Origin: Argopecten irradians
Lineage: Eukaryota; Mollusca; Bivalvia; Pectinida; Pectinidae
Length of the DNA stretch: 64,000 bases
NCBI RefSeq assembly: GCF_041381155.1
Contig: NC_091135.1
Span: forward strand, 5,881,620-5,945,619
Direction: 5' to 3'
Shown here: positions 10,993 through 22,900 of the stretch, one piece after another
How positions within the stretch are numbered: position 1 is the first letter of the stretch
How the letters are laid out: each line of letters opens with the position of its first letter
Made by a program: the position numbers and the translations under genes
Notes under the pieces: generated by a model
Database searches by the model: none
The model's input: only the letters and a program-made list of their open reading frames with translations
Told to the model about the DNA's origin: nothing

Positions 10993-13900
10993 ATGGTAGC
11001 CATATTGGGAAGGTTAGCATTAACCTGTATATGTCTCTGCATAGGCTCAATAAGAGCCCAGACGATCACAGGTACGTATTACATTATTTATTTGACTTCA
11101 GACTTTTTAAAGATGTGCACCACCGCCGATAGAACATAAACAATATACAACACCTTACTGACAAAACATCAAATAAACGAACTCTTTGTGTGAAGTCCGT
11201 TGTGCTGACAGCCAACATTGAAGTTAGTCCACAAAATGTTTACAAATGGTGAAATAAAAGATAATTAAAGGTCAATTGTTCTCTGTTTCATTCAATGCAT
11301 GCATAATTCGTCATCTTTTTTTATTCATTTCAAACCAATATGTAATATAAAACAAACTTTGTTTGGTATTTTATAGAGATTAACTTACACAACATGCATT
11401 TTGCGTTTACGTATTTTACATGAAATCCACAAACACGGTCATTTTATCTAAAATTATAATAAGCAAATATGTTTGTCTTGTGTCGGTTCAGAACCTGGAA
11501 CGTCTGGTCCATGTTCATCACACCAAGGAGGTGTGCCATTTATCGATGAGTCTGGCAGAACACGTGCATGTGGAAGAAACACGCAGTTTACATGTCCTGA
11601 TAGTTACACGTGCACGCCTTTAAGCAATATACAATGTACTGGGGGTGTACAACGTTGTGGCGGAGTCTGTTGTCCATGTAATTAGAGCAAATATGAACCT
11701 CATCTTTGTATCATGTCTTTACATTGTAGCAGGTTTTAATTGTACATATTGATACGGTCGCCTTCTAGCTTCGCACTAGGAGGTGCATTTAGCTCAGTCG
11801 GTTTAAATCCGGGGTCGCTGCCTGTATTAATTTTATGTTCAATAGATTGTAGTGCTTGCAATGTGAGGCAGGGCCCCAACCCCTGCGGCCCTATGTCTGG
11901 GAAATTAAAATCATATTTTTAAGATAAAAAAAAAAGAGCGGTGGACCAGTAAATCCGGGGTCGCGGGTTCGAGCCCGGCTGGCAGCACACTACTCTCGCG
12001 ATGTTACAGAACATTACAATGTTGGCTCCCTTGTGGGTAGGTATCGATTGTTACGTCATTATTTTGTGCGCGCAATTCGCGTAGTTTTCATCGAAAGGTA
12101 TGACGTTACGCTTACAAACATATGACGTCACACAATCAATATTTACCCACATTGGCAGATAACTCTGTAATATTCAAACACAGAATACATTGTACATTCA
12201 TACGGATGTCATTATTTTGTGAACAATATGACGCATACAAATGACGTCACAATAAGTACCCACCCGCAAAGGCAGATAACAAATACGGAATAAATGGAAT
12301 CTTATTATTTTGTTACGTATATACAGTACATTATTTTAACAGATAATCGTTTTACAATTTTGTACTAAAAGTGACGTAGAATTTTATGCCGTCATCTTTA
12401 ACTCAAACAAATAGCATTATTCACTTTCATTCACGATTTCTGTATTAGGTATTCGGATACCGATGTTGTTGTTTTTTCGCGCGTTTGATCGCTAATTTCT
12501 AATCCGCAAATAGGATACATGTATGTGACTAAATTACATATAACCCACATCATGGCCAAGTCGCTAATTTTAAAACCCGCTAGAATGTTTAGTCCAATTC
12601 ACGAAAATTTTGACACGTGAATATTATGTATTTGCATATTACAGAGTTATCTGCCCTTGCGGGTATGTAATAATTGAGACGTCATGTGTTTGTGAGCGTA
12701 ACGTCATATTTTTTTGAGAAAAACGACGTGAGTTGCGCTCACAAAATAATGACGTAACAATCGATACCTACCCGAAAGGGAGCTAACTCTGTTATATGCA
12801 AAGACGAAATAGCCGGCTATACGGTATCTATGCGGCATCGATGATAGCGTGAGGACTATATCTTACGTATTATTTTTTTTTTTAAACATTTGACGGTTTT
12901 CAGACAGGAATACGACGGGACTACTGAGTGCTGCTCAACAATTGGCCGCGTTTGCACCAGGCAGTAACATCACTAGACGTCTGGCTGCACAGTTTACTGT
13001 GGCGCGAAGAGCGTTCCTTTCCCTGACGAGCAAGTACGCTTTTCCGAAAACTTAAATATGTTTTATTTTGCAATTACATGTACATCAATTTTATTAGTTC
13101 TTACATAGAAAACACTAATTGGATTTTGTAAACGTGCTTAATGATTGTTTTGTTGAGATCATTTTAGCGCAAAACTTACTTTGAGTAAGTTATAGCGCTA
13201 TGATGATTTCACACATTCGCAAAAATTCCTCTATCAAAGAAAAGCTGGAAAGTAATTTGCGCAAAATGAACGGAAATCTGTGATTACCGCTTAAACATCT
13301 TTGTTTTCTGTCACTTAGAAAATAAGTTTGCTTTTATCTGAAACCAATAACTGTAAACAAATAGTTTTCATCATTTCATGTGTGAGTATTCCTTTTGTGT
13401 TTTGTTTATTTTATTCTCTTCACTACAAACATTGAATCAGTCGACAAACAGTCGCAATTACACATTATGTTAGAAAAAAATATTAAATATTGATTTTTAA
13501 TTTTCCATCAAAAGCTGTTTCCTCATCTGAACATCATGGAAATACATATCGTTTATATTCAAAACGTTACCTCCCTTTAACTGTACTTACATCATTATAG
13601 CTGTTAATATAAAAAGTAGATTACCTTTTTCTATTAAACAGTTGACTCATACCGACATTATTGTAATAATAGATATGAACGATCATCCTTTTAAGCTTCT
13701 CTCTCACAAACTTTTAAAGATGAATAACATTGCAAACGTTAATTATTGCTTTTGTAAAGTTTTTACAAAACAGAAAAGAAAAAAAGTCATACCTGTATAT
13801 GTAATTATATATATAAATAATTTTTACATGCCAGCCAGAGTCCTCCTCCGTGAGGACAATCAATGTTCAAAGTGGCCTCAACTCTCGTAGCTCATATCAG

Positions 13901-16900
13901 AACACAAGTATGTTTGTTGCTATCCCCTTCAAGCTGGCTTGGGTGGGAAGGGGGGGGGGTAAACTATTTTCATTATAAATATCGTAACTGTGATCATGAC
14001 ACATAGTTTATTTCGTCGGGCTCAGTTATCGTTGGCGATAAGACCTCGTTGTGATGTTTTGTAGCGAGGCCTTAGAAGGCATACCCTATATGTTGTGTGA
14101 TGGAGGTATATAATTACACACGTGATTGTGTTCTTATAACAAATAAAGAAACGATATTGTACATCTGTGAGTAGGTCTCAGTAACATACTGCAGTCTCCC
14201 AAACAACACACCATTCGGAATAGATCGTTTTTGAATGACTAGTTGTTTATATAAAATTAAATTTATCTATACGTCACAACACATGAGAATCTATTCGATT
14301 CCGTTATCGTTGCTAAACTGTAAATTGGTATTTACCTTCCTTTTCTCCATTGACAGTACCAGAGCATCGGTGTCCAGTTTACAAGAGAATCCGGATTTTT
14401 TGCGTGCCTTTGCTGCTAGGATTGGACTGTGCCCCTTTGCACCTATCACCATCTGTAATCATTATGATAGATACCGTACAGCTGACGGCAGCTGTAACAA
14501 TCTACAGAACCCAGAGTGGGGAAAGTCAAACACCAACCAACTCAGATTCCTTCCACCAGAATACGAACAAGGTATCCAATCATTTTTCTCATTATATTAT
14601 TTGGAATAGAGCTTTTTGATCATAATTGAAAAAAAATCAGAAGTTTACATAAAACGTTCAGAAGTGTTCCTTTCTTTCCTGATGAAATCAGTTGAATTAT
14701 ATCTATACAGATATATACATATTGTGTTGGGGAAAATTTGTTGATGGTGGTACTGATTTATTTTGGGCTCTCGTTTGAGTTCGGAATTATTATTAAACAT
14801 GGTCATAGTAACACCAAAACCTGTATTGATGATTCGTCTAAGTGTGATACGGCAGCACCAGTATCTATTTGTATGTATATAGATTCCCCGGTTTTCAATG
14901 CAATAACAAAATGGAAAACAGAAAGTATTCAATACAATATTCTGTATGCAAAACAAAATCGACGGCAAATATGAAAGAGAGAAAAAGAGACTCTCAGAAA
15001 TATATCAGCCAAGAGGAGCTGACGTCACCAGCCTTTTAGCCAATCATCTTTACTTTAGTGACGTCACTTACCTTTTTAGCCAATCATCTTTACTTCAGTT
15101 ACATCATATGCCTTTGTAACAAATCAAAGCACCTCTTGCCTTTTGTAGGGAGTTTGGATGAACCACGCAAGACTGGTGTCGGCGGAGAAGACCTTCCGAG
15201 TGCTCGGAAAGTGAGTAATGATGTTTTCCGTGACATCAGCGGTCCTCAACTCTCTGAAGACAATACAGTAATGGTGATGGCTTGGGGTCAGTTTACTGAC
15301 CACGACTTTATCCGGACACCGATGTCCACTCGTAAGGATATTAATATCACTTTTAATGTTTTAACTATGATAATACGATGTTACTATTTTATTTCCGCCT
15401 TCAATATATGAAAGTAAAAAGAAACCTCACAATTTGTTGCAAAAAATATTCCATTACCCTTAATGTTAATATTATTCTGAATATGTTAGTTATATTTGAT
15501 GTTTTCTAAATGTGGGGTAACCCGGGTTTTTTGCGAATTCTTTATATCACTGTTATAAAAGTATTTACGAAATATTTACATATGCGTTTGAACTGAATGT
15601 GTCGCGAAATTAAGCTAATAAATGTGTGTTTCGCGTAAAAAATGATTTAAATGTACATAACTATCAAAGTTACTGGGCGAATATAATGTGGTTTATATTA
15701 AGTAAAATTTATCCCCGAAAATCATAGTTAGCAGCAATAACACGATTCCATTTATGGTGTTGAGAGAAATGGTATTCCTGTTCAACTTGAAACACTTATA
15801 TTGTACTGTTAGCAAGAACAGAATGATTCTCAATATGTCATCTTTTGATTTGTTTGTCTCTTTGTTTGTTTGATTATTCAACGTCCTATTAACAGACAAG
15901 GTCACGTACGGACGGCCTCCCATGTATGCGTTGTGTAGTGTGTGTAAAGTGCGAGGTGTGTGTTTTGGGGTATTTACGTGTTGTATCTTCTTGTATAGCG
16001 AAACTGTTGTCCTATTTATTGTGCTATATCACTGAAGCATGCCGCCGAAGACACAAAGCAACACATCCCATCCGATCACATTATACTGACAACGGACGAA
16101 CCAGTCGTCCCAATCCCTAATACTGAGCACTAAGCAGGAGCAGAAATTACCAATTTTATAGACTTTGGTATGTCACGGCCAGGGGACAGAACCCAGAGAT
16201 ACAGAACATAGGCACCTACGAATAAGGTATGACAGACGTCATTTGAGTCAGGAAAGCGATCTGATACATTATGTTGACTATTCTGGAGATTAAATTTGGG
16301 TTCTTTGGTGAAAAAAATAGTAATTTAAGAATACTGTAAACCTCCGTGCGATTTACCTTCTCGATAGTTGCGATCTAAATAAATTCGCGAAAGTTTATCT
16401 GCGCGAACTTCCATCTATATCATATCCACGAATTTTAATCTTCGCGAACTTGTTTTGAAATAAAGATCGCGAAATGTAATTGCCGCGAAAGAGAGTTTGA
16501 TTACAGTTTACAGAACTTGGTCACACGTACAAATAAGTATTCAATTTCGGATATTAATTTTTAATGTTAATTTCTTTTGTCATTTTTATGAAGTAAGGTA
16601 TGAAGTATTCATGAAGAAATGATGTCTGAAGCATTTCAGATGCTTTAGTTATATAACACGTGTTCTTTATCTGTCGTACACAGTGCCTGATGGTGAACCG
16701 ATCCCATGCTGTTCAGCTGACGAAAGTAACAAGTTTGTATTTTTAGATAACTTTGTCTATTGATCATGTTCTGAACTTAATCATAGTATAATTTTTGAAG
16801 AAATTTTCATAATTGTCATATGTGCCTAATGCCATTTTAAATAATGCAATCCAGAAATTAAATGATAAATCCATGTTAGCGACAAGAAAACAATATATCA

Positions 16901-19900
16901 ATTGGGCTCATTTACCTAATGCCATTTTAAATAATGTTCTCCAGAAATTAAAAGATAAATCCATGTTAGCTACAAGAAAACAATATATGAATTGTGCTCA
17001 TTTGTTTCGAATGTTTTGATTTCCATCCTGATGTTCATCAACTGACCAATAACCTATTTTCAGTCCCGAATGTATTCCTATCACAATTCCTGCGGGCGAT
17101 CCACATTTCACCAGTGACTGCATGCCTGTATCTCGATCATCGCCTGGTTCTCCTTCCGACTGTAGTTTTGGTTTGTGTTTTGATGTCATTTTCTAAAACT
17201 GTACTGTTTCAATTTTTTGACACTTTTATTTTTATTGTTATAGAAAATTGTCTACTATTTCAGCACATTATATTTGTATAACCCAGTATTACACCCAGCA
17301 CATTATATTTGTATAACTCAGTATTACACCCAGCACATTATATTTGTATAACTCAGTATTACACACATTATATTTGTATAACCCAGTATTACACCCAGCA
17401 CATTATATTTGTATAACCCAGTATTACACCCATCACATTATATTTGTATAACCCAGTATTACAGTCAGCACATTATATTTGTATAACCAAGTATAAACAC
17501 CCAGCACATAATATTGGTATAACCCAGTATTACACCCCACATTATTTAAGGAATGATTTTTATTTTTTGTTGTTTACTGGTGTGTAAACTGCATTTTTTG
17601 TACATATATTTTAAATGACGCGCGTCAAAAATGCAGTTTACACACCAGTAAACAACAAAAAATTAAAAACATTACCTATATTTACATTTCGACCGACCAT
17701 TTCATTTAAATTTAGTGTTCCGGTGAAATGAACCTTCGTTTTTTCAACGTTAAACGATTGATGGAACGCTAGTAATTGATGGAATCGCGAAACAGCTGGC
17801 TCCAATTTGGCGGGAACATGTGTCAAGTTCCGGGAGTAAATAAAATATAGTTCCACAATAACTTTATCGTTTTTAATTCATTTATTCCATATGTTTTCAT
17901 TTTTTTCATTTTTTAATATTAACACAATGCTTCCCATTGCATTCAAACTGATGTTGATATCGAACCCTTGTAATGGCATATATTTTAGCCTAACCGGATG
18001 CGCATTCACATAAGGGCGGAAGTCAGTGTTTTAGTTTGTGTTGCGCAGCAGCCCCTCTGCGTTTACGCAAGTGTAAACGATCGCCCGCACAGTAATTATA
18101 AGGAAATGAAAACGAAAATGTAAATTTATTTGTATAACCCAGTGTTACACCCAACACATTTATTTGTATAACCCAGTATTACGTCCAGCACATTATATTT
18201 GTATAACCCAGTATTATCCAGCACATTATATTTGTATAACCCAGTATTACACCCAGCACATTATATTTGTATAACCCAGTATATCACTCAGCACCTTATA
18301 TTGGTATAACCCAGTAGAGAGGTATGAGAGGTCAAACATGTGTTGATAGGTCTGTATTGACTTTAGGTTACAGGGAACAGGTTAATGTTCTGACGTCATA
18401 TATTGATGCTTCCAATGTTTATGGATCTACACAGGAAGAACAGAACACTTTAAGGACTTTCACAGATGGTATGTTCTACAATATTGATATTATACATTTT
18501 TTCGTTTATTTGTTTTCGTTTTATATACATTTGTACCTTGAGCAAACAAAATTTTTTTCCTAATTTATTTTAATTTTTCTATTTATTTTAAGTTACATAT
18601 TAAATTTGACACACTATATTCTAGTTCAAATTATTCTGTTTTTCTATCGTCGTTTTCTATGGTGTATGAACTGATAAATTTTAGAATTCCTCCCTTACAG
18701 AAACGATGGAATGCTCACAATACAACCTACTGTCTCTATGAGACTATTGCGTATTTGCATATAACAGAGTTATCTGCCCTTGCGGGTATGTAAATTGATT
18801 GTGACATAACGTATCTGTGAGCGTAACGTCATTTTGTTTCAAACCAACTAAAGACGTGAGTTTTGCTCACAAAACAATGGCGTTGCATTGTATACCTATA
18901 CGCAAGGGAGGGGGTGGGTAACTCTGTAGTATGCAAATACAGAATATATTCATGTTTTGATTTTGGCGACATTGAGGTAATGTCTATGGAATCACATTTA
19001 GGGAAAATGACCTTTTTTGCTATTTTATTACAGGTAAAATGAAAACGATTGGAAGAATGTTACCAGATGCAGGAGATGATATAAAGTGTCAGAAACCGCC
19101 AGGAATCCAGCCCGATCCCTACTGTTTCCTGGCAGGTGACTATACATGTATTACCGTTATGATATATCAGAGGTTCTTCCCTTCGTTTCAAGTAACTCGG
19201 ATAGATCTTAATCAGGTTTTGTAATGGACACAGAGAATGTAAAATTGAAGTGAAATCATAGTTAGAATTCTTCTGTTCAGGAGATATTCAAGCAATACTA
19301 CACGAACTTTGGATAAGCAGACAGTGTAATGTTGTACAGTTAAGATCAAATTCCTTGATGTGTGTGTCGCTGACGTTAGCTGTTCTAATGCAAAACTATA
19401 CAGAATTGTATTGGCAGTGGGAAAATGAATAGCCAGGTTGGGCTTCTATATGTGAATTTTTTTTAACCAAATCGTAATCGCCCAAGCAGAAAATGTGCGA
19501 AATAGAAGCCAGCGCAGGAAATGATTTTATGTACAGAACAATGCAAAACTATATAGAATTGTATTAGCAGCGGGGAAATGAATAGCCAGGTTGGGCTTCT
19601 ATATCTGTTTGTGAATGTTTTTTTAACCAAATCGTAATCGCCCAAGCAGAAAATATGCGAAATAGAAGCCAACACAGGAAATGAGTTTATGTATAGAACA
19701 CTTAACAAATAAATGCTGATATTATATTATTGTGTATTTTCAGGGGATAGACGGGTGAACATTGTCCCGAGTCTCGCCACTACTCATAACTTATTTGTGT
19801 CGGAACACAACAGGATTGCGGGTAAACTCAAAAATCTTAACAACCATTGGAACGACGAGAGAGTATTCCAAGAAGCTAGGAAAATCGTTGGAGCTTTGAT

Positions 19901-22900
19901 ACAACAGATAACTTACGGAGAATACCTTCCCGTTATGTTAAATGAACAAATGAGGACGACTTACAAGCTTAATCTAAACCCCGGTCACATGGACGAGTAC
20001 GTGCCAACGGCTAATGCTGCTACCAGCAACGCTTTTGGTGCTGCTACATTCCGAATGGGGCACACACAGATACCGCGTACTCAGAGTTTAATGAATGCGG
20101 CTAATATTTTGACGGAAGTCAACCATTTAGAACAGACCTTTAACACGCCAACCATGGTCCAGCATATCAATGGTGAAAATCAACCAAGTATGTTCCGATG
20201 GCTGACGAGAGAGCCAGCTGCCAAAACTGACAGGTATTTTTTTCATTTTATATATACGTATCTGTTTTCAGAACTTTGTGAGTAAAACATAATTTATTAC
20301 GTATATAATATATATGCATACGTACTGAACGATAACTTATATTTGTGGTCTGCGAGTAACTATTATTTTCACGGCAATTTATTTTCATCACTATTTCATT
20401 TTCAACAATACCACTATTTCCATGGTGATCTAATTTCACGGTCACAGTTTTTAAAAAAAGTTCTAATGTACTTTTCGCTATTTATATTCGCACGTGAAAT
20501 TAATTGGTTTACGATAGTTTCGCTTTGTCATGGTGATTTATTTTCGCGAATTACCGTCTGACATATACGCTGTTCAAATTAATAGACTATTCTTAACTGT
20601 GATGAATGCTTTTTTACGAATAATGGTTGACATATTACTATATTACGCGAACTTTTAATCGGGCGCGGGAATGAGTTGTTTTATATATTCACAAATATTT
20701 CTTGTATTAACAAAAACAGAATATTCGAGCCTGCCATCCGTGACCTGCTGTTTGTGGACTTTGAGCCGCAAAGTTTCGACCTAACTGCTTTGAATTTACA
20801 GAGAGGAAGGGACCACGGACTGCCAAGTTACAACAAATGGAGGGAATGGTGTAAATTACCTAAGGCTACGAACTTTGGGACAGCCCCTGGAGGACTTGTC
20901 GACCACAGTAGTGACAACGCTAACAGACTCAATAATGCGTACAAGTAAATATGATACTGTTTGTGTACGCTCTTCTTCAAATACCTATTGTACCTGTACG
21001 ATTTCCATGATATAAATCAAGAATGTGTTGGCGTTTATGAAAAGATAATTTTGTTTATGAACGAGAAATGATCACAACACCCTTAAAACAATCACCGTGG
21101 TTTAGCTTTGAGATGATTAATTGAACATCCTCTTAACAGCCTGGGTCATTTAAGGACGTAAGGCGGTGGAAATCCAGAATACACGGAGAAATATCATCGA
21201 TCAGCGGCCAGTACCTGGCAACTGCCCTCACATGGGATTCGACCTCGTGTCAGAGATGGAGGGCATGAAGTAATTTGTTGGAAGATCCTTAGCTTAAGAC
21301 CCATTACCTTTCCAAAACGCATTCCTTTTCATGTTTAAAATATCAAACGAGATTGATACTAATGTAGAGTCGCAAGTAATAAGCTTGACTACACTTTGTT
21401 AAGACCTTCTGAACAATGTGAATAAACTAAATCAAAGGTCAATTTTTATAATACGGGTCATATTATGTTTCCCGCCGTCGTCCTAATTAACGAGCGTTGG
21501 TTGACTATTACTGCGCTACATGGCATTACGGCGAATTGTATCTTCATTTTAACATAGATCACGCACGGAAACTTTCATTTGTTTGGTGTTGTAACCTCAC
21601 CTTTGGTCATCGATATAAATTTTCTTATGTTATCATTGTTTTAAAGAAACTTATAATTTTTGTTTTGGAAAGGTAGTAGGCATTTAACCACTTGGTCAAC
21701 ACAACCCTTAATATTTTGAGAATTAATGCCACACCAGTCTACATGTATCATACTACTATCATGTGTCTACATGTTTTCACATTTCCTCGATATCACCCAT
21801 CTTTTTCTAATTCCTTTACTTTCCATTATCATATGTTTTTAAATATTGCTTATTTCTGTAATCTTTTTAAAATATGTGTTATATTACTTAGCCACGTAGA
21901 TGATATCGAGCTGTTCGCTGGCGGAGTAACAGAAGAACATGTACCCGGGGGAAACATAGGCCCAACATTTGCCTGCATGATGGCACGCCAATTCAAATAC
22001 TGGAAAATAGGAGATCGATTCTGGTATGAAAGACCAGGCAAAACCGGCTTCACCAAAAGTATGTATGAATAAGTCACAAAAACAATACATATTGAAGCTT
22101 AGTTATGGAAGAAATGTCTAAGAAATTATTGTCGTGATTGTTAAAAGACTCTTTGTTTAAAGTGTTGGGTATTTCAGCTACAGTTTCCTCTTTTTGATCT
22201 CGCTATCTCGCATTCTCGACTTGGAAGTCACTTGAAAGTCGAGGTTGCGAGATTTTGAAGTGGCCCCAACTGGCCACCATATTATTCCATTTTATTTCCG
22301 AGATAGGTTTAAAATTCGGTGAGTTTTATCATTCGGTGAGAGTCACTTTGGCGTTCTCGTAATATTTGAAAGTAAAATGTTTAATATATAAGTGAAGTAT
22401 TCTGCATTTGCATATTACAGAGTTATCTGCACTTGCGGGTAGGTATTGATTGTGACGTCATGTTTTTGTGAGTGTAACGTCAAAACTTTCGGGGAAAACG
22501 GCGTGAATTGTGCTCACAAAATAATGACGTCACAGTGGGTACCTTCCAGCAATGGAGCTAACTGTAAAATGCAAAGACGGAATAGCGGTAGTGCGTTAAC
22601 ATTTTAAATAGGTTGCTATGGTCGGATTACCATGATATACCTGCCTTAGCGACCACCTGTGCATAAATACCACTTATTTTTTAAGAGTACTGTACTTTCT
22701 TTGGGTCCCATTTTGTAACACAATTTGTCATATGTAAAAATACTATTAGGATATATAGCTCATTTAAGACAGGTTTCACTATACAGATATAGGGTTTCTA
22801 ACACTGTGGCGTTGTTTAAGCATCCAAGTTTCCTTTCATCTTGGATAAGATATATGGTTAATGGTGTATATCTGTACTAAACTGTATACATCTTGCTAAT

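Noticed and set aside
11790-11975. tRNA gene
   Set aside because: A and B boxes are about 175 bp apart and no cloverleaf forms; a SINE explains it.
16684-16725. Alternative exon 7 end at the GTAACA donor of peroxidase 1
   Set aside because: It breaks phase with exon 8; the GTTTGT donor after 16732 restores phase and gives the same 49-nt length as peroxidase 2.
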